A stretch of 64,000 nucleotides of DNA. It comes from Ascidia mentula (Eukaryota > Chordata > Ascidiacea > Phlebobranchia > Ascidiidae). Where the stretch lies: assembly GCA_947561715.1 (NCBI GenBank), contig OX387198.1, positions 434,001 through 498,000 on the forward strand, read 5' to 3'. Each line of letters begins with the position of its first letter. Within the stretch, counting starts at the first letter, position 1. The notes below the pieces were generated by a model. The model saw only the letters and a list, made by a program, of their open reading frames with translations. It did no database searches and was not told the origin of the DNA. A program made the translations under genes and the position numbers. This document shows, in pieces, positions 35,058 through 47,894 of this stretch.

Positions 35058-37220
35058 TGTAACAATTGTAAAAATCCATTCACAGTGTCACGTGACAGGT
35101 GCGTCACTTCCTTCGTTTCGGGATCGATTACTCACGTGACCGACGAAAGAGCGAATGCAAAGTTCGGAAGTCGAAATTGGATGATTACGTCACAACCGTA
35201 ATTGTTGACGAAGAGTCGAAGTCAGTTTTAGAAGAATAAAAAACTACTTTACAATACTGGTCTCCCGAATTCCCAACACTACAAAATAAGTCTGCTTCGG
35301 CAAAAGAACTTTCAAAATGTAAATTATCAATATGCGACGTTTATAATTACGCACTTCCGTTGTTAAACTCGTGTTTGTTCCTATGTAGAAAGTGGTAGCG
35401 TCAATAAACAATACAGAAACAGGAATTGACGTCAAAGTGTTTTTTGTTTAAATTTAAACACGACATAATGAGAATTTAAAACAGTTAATGTGGAAATGCA
35501 CACTTTGGACGTGTCTAATATTACTGAATAATATAGGACGGGATTTTATCGGCTGACATAGACATTGTAGCATCATTTGCATACAAAATAATGCGTTTAA
35601 ATTTCAACACCACCAAATAATTGGAAAAAACGTAGCGGAAACCTAATGTCCAGGCAACTAACAAACTAACGCAACATCAACTAACTGTTGTTGCAGGTGC
35701 AGCAAATACGTCATATTCCCGAATTATTACGTCATGACACATGGTATTGTGGCTCTATTGTTTTAACAGCTGTCAGATAAATGTTGGTGTTTTTTTTTCA
35801 TTTGTACCACGCAACCCTCAGGTTTGAAGCAGGACCTTTGCGTTGCGTCCAATTGAGATGCCTAAATGTCGGTAGAAAGCCAATGGTGACGTAAGTGATT
35901 TTGCTGGGGCTACAGCTTTAACTACAGACAATGTCCTTAAAATTTAGGCCTAATTTGGAAACACTGACACTCGCCTTCAATGATTTCAGTTGTGGAAAAT
36001 AGGGTTTTTAACTGTGCAAATGTATATTTTAAATCCTCAATTCCATAGTCTTAAAACAACTCAACTGACCACACACTTACTATGAACTTTAAATGCGGTA
36101 TTGCGAATTCTGTACAACCACATTTATTACCAAAAAGTTAAACCAATAAACTAGCAGAGGAAACAATTTCATGGACACTTATTTGAAATGGATTAGTTAC
36201 GGAGAGGGTTAATATTACAAATTAGTATTATCGATATCACTTTTCATTAAAAAGTCATTCTTCGACAACACAGAAGGGAAATGTTGAAAATAGTTGGTAC
36301 ACAAAATAAAGTACAGTATTTCAACATATCAACTGCACAGTTTGACTTATGACCTTTCATTGGCAGTTTGTAAATTTAATGATATTTAAGCATTAAGTGC
36401 GCAACTTCATTGATTTTTATGCATATTTTAATCTACAAAACACGGAAGTCTAATCATAAAAAGGCAGCTAAAATACACCAAGATGTTCAATTGCACAGTC
36501 AGTTAGCTACATAACACAAGCATTTCAAATAAAAAGTATTGAGCTTGGGAACAACTAACAATACTTTGGATCACAACATAAATACATGTTTACATGCAAA
36601 AATGTGCCATGTTAAGAAAATGGAATGTGCCACAAACAAATTATGTTTTCTATAATGAGCAGAACATGCATCAATTCATCAACGAAATCTAGCTTTGCAA
36701 AAAAACAAACATATTGCATATAAACAATAGTGGTGAAAATACTACAGATTTTTTTTGTTGAAATAAACACATGGGAAGGGAAACACTAAAAACGCTTTCT
36801 CAATCAATACAACATCACACTTTTTACAAACAAAGATTTCATATCTGACAAGAAACTGGACCAAATGTGGTTTCTTGCCAAACATTAGGCAGACCAACAG
36901 AAGATGGTAACATGTGTTTTCTTCACAGGGTTCAAGATGTTGTTTGTGGTGTTAAGTAAGTAGGTGAATGTGAAGTTAGAAATATACACAATTATCAAAA
37001 GCCCAAGTTGGCGGCACAGGCTGTCAAAACAGCCTTCTATGAATGTTGGGTAAGCTTATGTATGCGATGTTATGTAGGCCCATATTAAAGTCAGTTGTTC
37101 TTATCATAATTTGCAGGTTCAAGCTAAACAGAAGATAAAGCATCGGTACAATTGTTGCATGGAACTACAAACAAACAGAATATTAGAAAGTCTTTGCTTT
37201 GCGAACAAAACTTCAAAAAC
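35058..37220. other. Convergent intergenic region between S3 and A3
   Basis: Equivalent to 5722-7859, without the LTR element (empty CTAT site near 36081). It contains the S3 poly(A) signal and the candidate A3 poly(A) signal TTTATT near 36123. No gene is supported. Confidence 0.5.
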
Positions 37221-40200
37221 TTATTTTTGTGATTTTAAAATTATTTTTCCTTTCTTTGTTTTGTATTTTATGGGGCCTTGTGCAAGTAGGAGTTTTTGAG
37301 CAAAACCCGGGGCCAGATATGGTTTGCTTGGACCAGGGCCTGATCCTTTGCCATCATTTCCATGTTCAATATGTGCAGATTTTTCATGTTCTGTGTTTGC
37401 TGATTTCTTTTGTGCAGTGTGTGCTGATTTTTCATGTGCAGTGTGTGCTGATTTTTCATGTGCAGTGTGTGCTGATTTTTCATGTTCTTTGTTTGCTGAT
37501 TTCTTTTGTGTGGTGTTTGCTGATTTTTCATGTGAAGTGTTTGCTGATTTCTTTTGTGCAGTGGGTGCTGATTTTTCATGTGCAGTGTGTGCTGATTTTT
37601 CATGTGCTGTAAGTGCTGATTTCTTTTGTGCAGTGTGTGCTGATTTTTCATGTGCTTTGTTTGCTGATTTCTTTTGTGCAGTGTGTGCTGATTTTTCATG
37701 TGCAGTGTATGCTGATTTTTCATGTGCAGTGTGTACTGATTTTTCATGTGCTTTGTTTGCTGATTTTTTTTGAGCAGTGTGTGCTGATTTTTTATGTGCT
37801 GTGTTTGCTGATTTCTTTTGTGCAGTGTGTGCTGATTTATCAATGTGAGCTGTTTGTGCTGAAATTTCATGTGCAGTGTGTGTTGATTTATCGATGTGTG
37901 GTAATGTAGAATCAGTGGTTGATTGACAGAGTGTGGTGGAGCGTCCAGGTTGTGATGAAGTTGAGTGAGTGCTGTTGGTTGTTTTGCTATGTTGTATGGT
38001 GCCCCCACTAGTGGTGAAGTTAAGTTTAGCCCGCTTCCACTTCCGTCTCATTGTCTCCTTCACCTCATTGTTGAACACACAATAAACCAAGAGAAGGAAG
38101 AACCCCTGGAGACCGTTCAGGATGACGTTTATGTACATAAATACCACAGATGCTTCGTACGGTTCAATATCTGTAACAGCAAGAAAAATGTGATGGATTT
38201 CCTTCGGATCCCTAAGTTTACTGACTGAGCTACAGGAGCCCAGAGGTTAAGCAGGATCATTTGGGATGTATATTATCTGATAGGAAGAGATATAAATGAT
38301 ACCATACTTTGAAAAGAAATCAAACATTACATGAACTAATACTGCAACAAAAATGAAAGAGTTTGTCTTCTTACTTGTAAGGATTCCAAATATCATTCCC
38401 AAGCCAAGAACAGGACATAGGAGAAGGAATGATTTTAAGGAAGCTCTGAAATCTTGTGCTGTGATTTGTTCCCTTCCACTTGTGTTGACTGGTCCGCCAC
38501 GTAACTTGTGCATGAACCAGATGACACGCGCCGCGATCAGCTTGTTTATGGCGAAGATGGTCACCAGTGGAAAGATGACTGATGTTTGATGTGTGCCATG
38601 CTGTGATGACACCCAGCACCTGACGTACTCATCGAAGTTGGTCATGTCCATGTACCTGTTGGTGGGAAACCCTATGACAGCTGTTCCAGCAACGAACAGG
38701 GCAGGAATGAGCCACCCGATTGATAATTTCACTGCTGCCATTTTCCTTGGGTTGTTTCTGCTGATCGTCATAATGTGGTCAGTTGTCATGAGGAGAACCG
38801 TCATTCCCTCCAGTAACATCCAGGCACCTGATTATCATGAAACAAATCTTTAAAATGACCTATTTGATGTCATGGTGTTTGCAAGGGCTACAATTGCAGT
38901 AACTAATGTTTTTTTTCAAATGAAAACAAAAGATTGACAGCAAAGGTCAAAATTTCATGGTTTTACCTAAACTTTAACCACACATAAACTTTAATATTTA
39001 GAACAAAAACATTCTCACCGATTGAGAGAAGAAAGAAATGTGTTGCCATGGTTACGAATTCACATGCTCGTCTGTTGCGGACAGCGATGTCTTGAAAGAG
39101 AGTGATGACGTGAAAGCACATGAGGGAGATAGAGAGGTTTATCTGCACGAAGGTTCGGGTGCTGCGGAGTTGCTTGCGAACCAACACCAGGATAGATATC
39201 GTGACAATCAGAGAGATGGCCGAGATCGATTCGGTGATGTAAGAGAGAAGCTGTAAAAATATTTCAATTTCATTCCAAAGTTTTCTTTAATCTCGTGACT
39301 TTATTTATGTATTTGCTGTTCACTGTTTTAACTTGCCTAGAGACCAGCTATGGTCCAGGCACAATTGTAACACCAATAATTACTTCTTGATATAAAGCCA
39401 AGTAACATTATAAGACAACACATCACAAAACTTACCGTGACAGTCGAAGGTACTGTGTAAGCTCTAATGGAAAGTAGAACAGCAAAGATGGTTGTGTGGT
39501 TGCAGAAGCACGTTGCACTGCTTGTGTTGATGTGCACAGCATTGCAACCGGTAGTTTGGAACTTGTTGGTGTCAGTGTTCAGGAATCCACACTCCAATGT
39601 CACAAACTTGATTCTTGTGATTTGAAGTATTTCTCTGTTTTGGATGTTTGAAGTGCTTCCAATGTTGTTGTGGTAAATGACAAACTTTAGCTGAGCAGAT
39701 GTTTTAACATTTTGATTAAAAGCGGTGAAGCTGAGGAGTGGTGTGTTGGGTACTGGAAGGATTTGGTTCTTATAATCACCGTCGGCAACTTCACTTGTGT
39801 ATTGTGAGGCAACAGTGTTAGATTCTGGCTGCAGAAGTTCAGCGCGAACTACTCCTTTGGAAGAATTGCTGACAGGTAAGGTAACATCATAGAAAGAGAA
39901 TGTCGACAGTGAGCCAGACAGTGAATTTAGGGTATTGTTAACTTGGATTAAGATGTTTTTAGTGGAAACATATCCTGGAACAGTTGACTGAGCATAATTT
40001 ATTGATGGAACATTAGTGGTTGTTGGTTGAACACTGGAGGTTGTTGGTTGAACACTGGTGGTTGTTGGTTGAACACTAGTGTTTGTTGGTTGTTGAGTGG
40101 TGATGGATGTTTTGGTTGTAGTTGAAGGTTGTGGGGTGGAAGTTGAGAAGTCTGATGATATGAAGATCAACAATCATTTTCATTCAGTTCTATTGTTCTT

Positions 40201-43200
40201 TGTTCAAATGCAATTAAGCATTTCTTCAACACATGTTTTGAGCTACTTTATTATTTGCATAATAAAACAATGTAATAATTATTTGCATGCCATAAACAAA
40301 TTATCCCTTGGCGGTAGACAGCAATTTCATTTCAGAATTATTTTTTTAATTTATCCAAAAAAAAGTTTTTTCATAAATGTTCCCCCAAAAATTGCATGAA
40401 TCAGCCAATGTACATTGGTTTTAATAAGACAGAACTGATCGGTGAAAGCAAATTCCAATTTTGATCATCTGTTACTCAGTTTACACAGAAAGTGTTGGTT
40501 GTAATGTGTTTTGTTTCCTGTTGTTTTCTTTTTCATTGTTTTTTTTAGAAAATTCTTTTGTAAACAACTTACTGCAGTAAAGTGAAAGAGTGAGGCAAGT
40601 GGTTGGTTCACTTGGTATAAGAGCTGAGGCAAATGATTCGCCTGGGAAACCTGCAATGATGAACACAATTAAACTTCATGTAAGAAACCAAGAAATAAAA
40701 GATTTTTTCAAATAAATTTTTTAATCAAAATCACCAAATCCTCATATAAATTTTAGGATGTGTGGTTAGTTACAAAACAAAAAGTGGTGGGAATTATTAT
40801 TTAAACTGGAAAATATTACATGACAACTTTTTATTGTAGGTCGTACTGTGTTTTTAAAACTGCATTGCAACAAGTTTCAAATTAATAAACCCTTAAATTT
40901 CTACCAGTTGAGTTAAGCTTTTTTACTTTCATTGTAATCTAGTATATATTCGACAGTCAATGTTAATGAAGCAATGCATCTTACACTTTTCATATCCTTG
41001 TATGGAAATTGTATATCCCGAACCTGGAACACTGGGCATGGATCCTGCAATTATAAAGCGTTCGCATTGTTTCTACATTAAGTACATTTTAATACAACAT
41101 AACGGGCTTTACAATGAAATAAATGTATGTGTAAGTATTTATCATATATGCAAAATATATTATGTGCTCATTACACTTAAAATGACAACCATATGCACAA
41201 ATATATTTCTATATTGGACAGTTATTTGGGCGGGAAATCCCCATGTACGAGCATTTTTTGTTCAGTTAATTTAATTTTGAAAAACAGCAATTCTTGTTGA
41301 AAGGCAAGAAAGCACCTGAAAATTTAGGTCATCACAGGATTTGCATATGATTTAAAATTTTATGGTACCTTCGCTTGTCTAAAATCAAACAAAAAAATTC
41401 CCTACCGGCCTGATAAACAAACGATTATTTTTAAGGGCCGGGTCCACACTCACGCTTTGAGTCGGCGGATTCTTTGTTTGTTTCATTGCTGCGGGCGTAC
41501 GCTCGGTACAAAGAATGGAAGCGTGAGCTTTTGGTCACAAGAGGTCGCGGGCTTGCGAGTTCTCGGCGTAATACACCCGCGACTTGCCGCTGAGCGTTTT
41601 CGCCGGCGAAATCATTTTGATTTAGTTCTCGCAAGCTTCGAAAGTAGGTTGTAGGTCGGGGGTGATAATGATACTAATGATAACGCTGTTGAAATACAAA
41701 CGTAAATCGTCCTTCGGCATATTCGCCTTGAAACCGAACAGTTATTTTGTTGTAGGTGATACAACAAACTAATTGATATTTTGACGTGATTTGCACATTT
41801 AATATTTAAAATAGGAAAATGTATGCAAAACTTTTCTTGTAGGTTTGACTGAAACGTTCCGGTGTGTTTAGTGTTCAACCTGTGAAATTACTTTTGTATA
41901 AGATACAAATAACTTCCCATGCCACGTAAATGCAACTTTCGAGAGCATAAAATCACTGTGTACAGTATTTTGCGTCTGCATTGTAGTAATACGATGTCGT
42001 AACAATAGGTGATTGTTATATTGTTAAATAACAATGCTTTGAGTTTCATTTAAACCGGCTCAATTAAAAAGACCAATGGGAAACTCCCCACAAAAATACA
42101 TAGCTATGATTCTGCATGACCAGATACTATTTAGTGCAAGGAATATGTAAAGCTATCAATGACATGAACAGTTTGTTAAAAGTACTTGGTGAGAGAAACA
42201 TATGCATTTCCATATTGCGGATTATGCCTTGGAAACTGTGAAATTTCCCATTTAAAGTTTGCCTTAATTTGAAAACGCGCCGAACAAAATTATCAATTTC
42301 GCTTACATTAATTCGTGCTTTGCACACTTCATATAATTTGCATTATAAATCTGTGGGTGTTTTAAGGAACAGATATATGAAATATTTTAACTCTAATTGT
42401 TCTTACCTCCGGTCAAGAACTGCATCAATACGTTGACAGGAGGTAGAGGTAACTGAAGGGCGTCATTGATGGAAGTCATACAACATTCACTACCAGTGCA
42501 CGTATGCTCTACATTGAGAGAGTTTTTATCGGGAAATTTCTGATCAAAGTTTCAATAAATAATTTACCTGTTATATTTAGGCGGTTTATGTTGACGCCAT
42601 TCCCTGCAATGAAACGACAACGTTTATAGTTTATAACAATAAATCTTATCCACGTTAAACCGAAGCAGCACTTCCATGTTATTGTACGGGGCACACGCAA
42701 CTATTATGGACCAAAAAAATCGTGAAAAATCGATTTCGCCTGCACGGGCATGCGCAGTTTCTATAATAATCCAAGAATGAAATAAAATAAATAAAATAAA
42801 TTAAAACAAAGATAAAACTACTAAAAAGCAAGAAATCCTGTACTGTTGCCTTCCCTATGCACTACACTGCAATAAAAGGTGTTTAGACTTCTGTGGCGCA
42901 AAGATAAGACTAGCCGATTGACGTGAAACGACCAATTTAACGACAAACACAGGTAAAGAATACAAACTAACGCAACACCTGACCTGTGCAAGTTATGGCA
43001 TTTACGTTGCAACGTTGGTCAGACTAAAAATAAATTCTCAAAACGATGGACGCAACATAGGTCAGGTTGGAACATGACAACAGGCAAAACGGGGAGTACC
43101 GGCCCTGCGCCACCATTACTTTAGCGCACACCCCTCGTCAGGTAAGGACCAGCCCATTGAAAGCTGTTTTGCAGTGACATTTGTTGAGCAACCGATGGTT

Positions 43201-45527
43201 AACAGGCTGGATGTTTGCGAAGCCAAATGGTTAAACCTTACGCAGGCCTCAATAAACATCCAAAAAATGATCATTTCCAGAATTCGTTGAATAATATCTT
43301 GTTGATGGTTTATTGAGGGTGTTTCTAAAATGCACAATGCCGCTAAGGTAGCTAATGCCGCTAATGCCCGCTAATGTAGCTAATGCCGCTAAGGTAGCTA
43401 ATGCCGCTAATGCCCGCTAATGTAGCTAATGCCGCTAATGCCCGCTTGTGGAGCTAATGTCGCTAATGTCGCTAATGTCGCTAATGTCGCTAATGTCGCT
43501 AATGTCGCTAATGTCGCTAATGTCGCTAATGTCGCTAATGTCGCTAATGTCGCTAATGTCGCTAATGTCGCTAATGTCGCTAATGTCGCTAATGCCGCTA
43601 ATGCCCGCTAATGTAGCTAATGCCCGCTTGTGGAGCTAATGTCGCTAATGTCGCTAATGCCGCTAATGCCGCTAATGCCGCTAATGCCGCTAATGCCCGC
43701 CAATGTAGCTAATGCCCGCTTGTGGAGCTAATGGCGCTAATGTGGCTAACGCCGCTAATGCCCGCTAATGCCGCTAATGCCCGCTAATGCCCGGCATTAG
43801 CTACATTAGCTACATTAGCGGCATTAGCGGCATTAGCTACATTAACGGGCATTAGCGGCATTAGCTGGCATTAGCGGGCATTAGCGGCATTAGCTACATT
43901 AGCGGGCATTAGCGGTATTAGCTACATTAGCGGGCATTAGCGGCATTAGCTGGCATTAGCGGGCATTAGCGGCATTAGCTACATTAGCGGGCATTAGCGG
44001 CATTAGCGGCATTAGCGACATTAGCGACATTAGCGACATTAGCGACATTAGCTACATAGCAGCATCATTCACAAAACGGGGCATTAGCGGGCATTAGCGG
44101 GCATTAGCGGCATTAGCGTCATTAGCGACATTAGCGACATTAGCGACATTAGCGACATTAGCGACATTGTGCATTTTAGAAACACCGGTTTATTGATGTG
44201 TCCCACGGTTGCAACGTATTTCTGTTTGATGGTTTTTATCATCGCCCTATCTACGTTCTCATGTGTTGTGTTGCGTGTCATGTCATTCGGCTAGTCTTAT
44301 CTTTGCGCCACAGAAGTCTAAACACCTTTTATTGCAGTGTAGTGCATAGTGAAGGCAGCAGTACAGGATTTCTTGCTTTTTAACTTTAGTAGTTTTATTT
44401 TAATTCATGTTATTTATTTTATTTCATTCTTTGATATATTTTTACCGCATAGCTTTCTGTGTTAACTTGAAAATTTCGAATTTGCAGAAACTGACGATGC
44501 CCGTGCAGGCGAAATCCATTTTTCACGATTACTAATAAATCAGCTGACTGCAATTTGAAACTTCTGTTATTTTCACTTAATACTTTATAATTATTACCAC
44601 TTATTCGGCTTTTTTATCGAAATAAACAATACTCCTATTCCTTGTCGCGCAATCGTCCCCGAATCAATAATCTCGGTTAGTTCGACTCATCCGACGATTT
44701 TCACACAAATTTGTTCACACCGCAATCAATCATAAACTGCCTTAACCAACAACCAAGTAGTTCAAGCTTAATATCCAAACTAAACGTCAACAACGTAACA
44801 AGAGTTTACTTACACGCCCCACCAGATCCATTGTAAACTTTGTGTGATTCCTTTCGAGGAGCGAAAACTGAAAATGTTAAAAGGAATATTTCATTACAAT
44901 CTGGAAATGTTTTATCAAACAAACTATAGCTTTCCTAGCTTCATATTGGTTGTGTTATCATCAAAAGGTGAGCAGCATGTACAACGTTGTCGGATGATTT
45001 TTGTTTCTCAGCGTCAAATATTACGAAGTCACCTCACACATTTTTTAATTTAACGATAAAAACGTCACACACCTGTGGCGCATACATGAAATATTGAAAC
45101 CATTTATATATTGCTCGTAAAAACATTTCTTTTTTCCTGAAAATGACTTAATATAATAATAAATATTTACCACAGGGAAATTTCTTCCCACCACCGCTGT
45201 AGTCGCACAGGAGGACGACGCAATTTCTCGGTCCAAGACCTGAAACACAACAACATTCTATTTTAACCGAATAAATATAAATAATGCCACCTTGTTTCAA
45301 AATACTTGATAAAAAATGCGAAGAAGGATTTAGTTTGAGTTTGAAGAAAACTTCGACACAAATTTAAACCGACTTCATTTTTAAACGAACTTACCGCAGT
45401 AATCCGACGGATCGAGAGTTAAAACTCCACCAAATAATGAACAGATTAAAACCAAAGCAGTGACGTAACGAACCAGCACTACGTCACGAATTTTGTGACG
45501 TAGAACACAGCGATTTAGCATTTTCAT
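37221..45527 (-). CDS. Adhesion GPCR type A, gene A3 (960 aa, 11 exons)
   Basis: Exons from the start: 45395-45527, 45171-45239, 44814-44867, 42568-42603, 42407-42508, 40985-41044, 40573-40650, 39436-40151, 39019-39250, 38375-38827, 37221-38170. They sum to 2883 nt with stop and phases are consistent. The layout is as in A2: signal peptide, Cys modules (45-177), Thr-rich stalk with only 4 PTTTSVQ-type repeats (199-225), GAIN-like region, GPS (CFCNHTTIFAVLL), 7TM (417-680) and a tail with 22 Lys/His repeats (739-915). The exon 8 donor is a normal GT. Exon 7 is two codons shorter than in A2. Intron 3 is enlarged by an inverted-repeat element containing a foldback-like insertion. Confidence 0.88.
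37359..37889 (-). repeat. 24-bp coding minisatellite, A3 cytoplasmic tail
   Basis: 22 units of 8 codons (KSAHTAHE type), the same total length as in A2 (531 bp). Units carry private changes such as KSVHTAHE, KSAYTAHE, KSALTAHE and KSAPTAQK, so internal order differs from A2. Confidence 0.9.
40009..40089 (-). repeat. 21-bp coding minisatellite, A3 stalk (4 units)
   Basis: Four PTTTSVQ-type units in exon 8, against 27 in A2. Confidence 0.9.
41431..41640. repeat. GC-rich repeat-like block in A3 intron 5
   Basis: Counterpart of 12596-12800 in A2, again beginning GGGCCGGGTCCACACTCACG. Function and family are unknown. Confidence 0.3.
42719..44531. mobile_element. Inverted-repeat element in A3 intron 3, interrupted
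   Basis: Same element and position as 13939-14910 in A2. The left arm is shortened near 42764 and the spacer is interrupted by the insertion at 43317-44186. Confidence 0.6.
43317..44186. mobile_element. Foldback-like element with minisatellite arms
   Basis: 870 bp with termini GGTGTTTCTAAAATGCAC and its complement, flanked by a 9-10-bp duplication (GGTTTATTGA at 43307-43316 and 44187-44196). A2 has one copy of that target (14566-14575). Each arm is a run of a 9-bp unit (GCTAATGTC, GCTAATGCC and longer variants); the left arm reads GCTAAT and the right arm ATTAGC, meeting near 43792. Long inverted repeats built of tandem repeats plus a 9-10-bp duplication are the layout of Foldback elements (and fit Mutator-like elements). 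No coding capacity is accepted; the Ala-Asn-Val frame is an artefact of the repeat. Confidence 0.85.
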
Positions 45528-47894
45528 TCTCAAGTGGGGAAATCATATTTGCGGTAACCTTTAGAAAAACCTGTGTATTTAATAAAGTGTAATTGTGATA
45601 TTAAGATTGTCGGCTTTATCAGATTGAAATACACGAGTATTTCTCCTTCACACGTAGCATTTTCATGTGGCAAATCACCTCATCATTACATAAATGATTC
45701 GCTTTGTACGAATTATTTTTCAGTAACAAACTGCGTGACTTCTCAGCCATTGCGATAATGATCACTAATGAATCGTCATATTATGTCATTAAATTTGTCC
45801 CAAAAAAAAACAGTCAACATTATAAATATTTCTAAAAAGATCAACATTTTAGTGCGTCATTGTAACGTTTAAGGATATTATGGATGAGCGCTTCGCTGGT
45901 TTATAAATACTTGAAACCACAGATCTAAGCAATGAGCAGGAGCTGTACAGCGTAAATATCAACACCCCTGCACCTCTTGCTGTACGGCGACCAACCTCAG
46001 GCTTCAAACTGATCTGCAGTCGCAATTCACTGCGTATTCATTCAGCAGCTTGCGTAAAATCGTGTGGCTTCAGTCTCGTTGCGTTGAAAATTTAACTGGA
46101 ATGTTGATGACGCGAAAGGAACTGCGCGCGTGTTTTCGGTATTTGTACACTTAAATCCGCTCCTATTACCTCGCATTGTTATATTTTCGAATCGCGTTTT
46201 CGTGTTTTCTAAATGTCTCTATTGTTACGTCACTTGAATCTGACGGAAGCGCAATCATTGACATTTCGTCTCAACGTAGTTGAAAACAAAGTCACAATAT
46301 TTGATCGCAGTTACGTTCTATCTATTACACGAAAATCCACCTCTGTGAACCGCTATGACTTGTCACCACCTTTCTGCACACTCTACACATTACAAAGGTA
46401 AATGTATTGCACAAATGTACAGAAAGCAACGGAAAGTCGTCGGTAAACAATGAACACTTTGCAGAGCTACAAAAAATAACATGCGCCAGAAAGTTGACAG
46501 AATCAAAATAAAAAGAACAATAACTTCGAACGCTGTACAGGATAACGTATCAAAACGCATTGCGTTAAATGATCACAACATTATTAATACACAAACATCA
46601 TAAACATTTAGTTTTGAGTTGATCAATGAGATCCAAACAGAATTAGAAACTTCGGAATTCTCCAAGATTTCATACAGCCCCAAGTATCCGTGAAAGCGAT
46701 ACAACTGAATTATCCAAAAATTTACGAACTTTAATTAAAGATAGGTTGAATTTTAGCGCATATTTAAATGTGCAAACCGATATATTATTGAATGTGAAAT
46801 CAAGAAAACCTCCAGATCGAACCTCCACAATGCACATGGTTTGCAAAGATTTGACAAAAATGGCGGGAAGCAAAAATGTTGCGCACAAAAGTAAAAGAAA
46901 GTACATTTTCACTTCGCTTCGTGCGCAAACAACTCTTAGGTACGAGTGTAAGTGCTGTTACTAAGTTGTTTGTTTGCAGAAATCAAAGTGGATTTGCTGC
47001 AAATAAATTCTGCTCTTCACATAAGTGAAAAATGTTAGACTGGAAAGGAGTGTGCAAAGGCTGAACGACATAAGGTTAAATTCACCCGCATTCGTTTGTT
47101 TCATATTCTTAACACAGTTATTTTATACAGTGACGTGACAATGAGCAATATCACATAAAATAATGCAGAAGCGCGATTACTTCTGGTAGCGTGAATTGTG
47201 ACGCACGCACCGTCGCATGACGTCATAATTACTGTTTAGAATAGACTGAAAACGCGTTTATTACGTCATATGTACAACAATAAGAGTTACAGAGACACAC
47301 GTGGGCAAACGTCAGATCTGTGCCTTTACGAATTCTGCAACATTATGGAAAAATTAAGAGATGGGATGATTTGAACCAACGGAATATTTTTTTATTTCAA
47401 TTATTCTGTTTTTCTGGGCATAATTAAACGTATACTTTACCAATGTTAAGCCCGCTATTCGTCTTCATTAAGTTAATGGATCAGATTTGGTTGTGAAAAT
47501 AGAAATTATTGGCAGGAACCAAAACAGACACAGTTTGCTTGGCCATGTGTGTTATGGTTTGTCTCCAGGTAATAAGCGTTGCTCGCATTTCGCATTGACA
47601 ATGATTTACCATCGAAACATTTGCAAATTAATTTAACATCAGTTGTGTAGATTTTTGTCCCTAATAAGGGTTGGGATTATTTGACGATAACACTGGCAAG
47701 TGCGGATTAATATAAAAATAAATGCATGATTTTAAACCGAGGCTCGACATTTTGTTGCGGTAAGTGCTAAAATGTGGAAAAGAAAAATTAAAATCCTATC
47801 ACAATTAACACAAAACAATTCTGCCCTGAATTTTCAAACGATTTTTTTCTGACGGGGATTGGATGTTGATTTTCCCGCCAACTCGTGCCGGTAT
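45528..47894. other. Upstream module U, copy 4
   Basis: Between the A3 start codon and the 3' end of the complete B gene. It holds the CRE-bearing block at 47189-47319. A minus-strand frame at 46670-46912 starts with a signal-peptide-like run (MYFLLLLCATFLLP), but it is cut short by stops in the other copies, so I do not call it a gene. Confidence 0.55.
47189..47319. promoter_or_regulatory. Conserved CRE-bearing block, copy 4
   Basis: About 1.7 kb upstream of the A3 start codon. It has the same two CRE-like motifs as the other copies. Confidence 0.4.

Noticed and set aside
43400..44160. CRISPR-like regular array
   Set aside because: The units are contiguous short tandem repeats without unique spacers, in a eukaryotic intron.
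43429..44281. Ala-Asn-Val and Met-Ser-Leu repeat frames
   Set aside because: Produced by the 9-bp minisatellite arms of the foldback-like element. There is no start context or domain.
46670..46912. Minus-strand frame starting with a signal-peptide-like MYFLLLLCATF
   Set aside because: The hydrophobic start recurs in copies 1, 2 and 5 but is stopped after about 16-22 codons there. No downstream exon could be joined.
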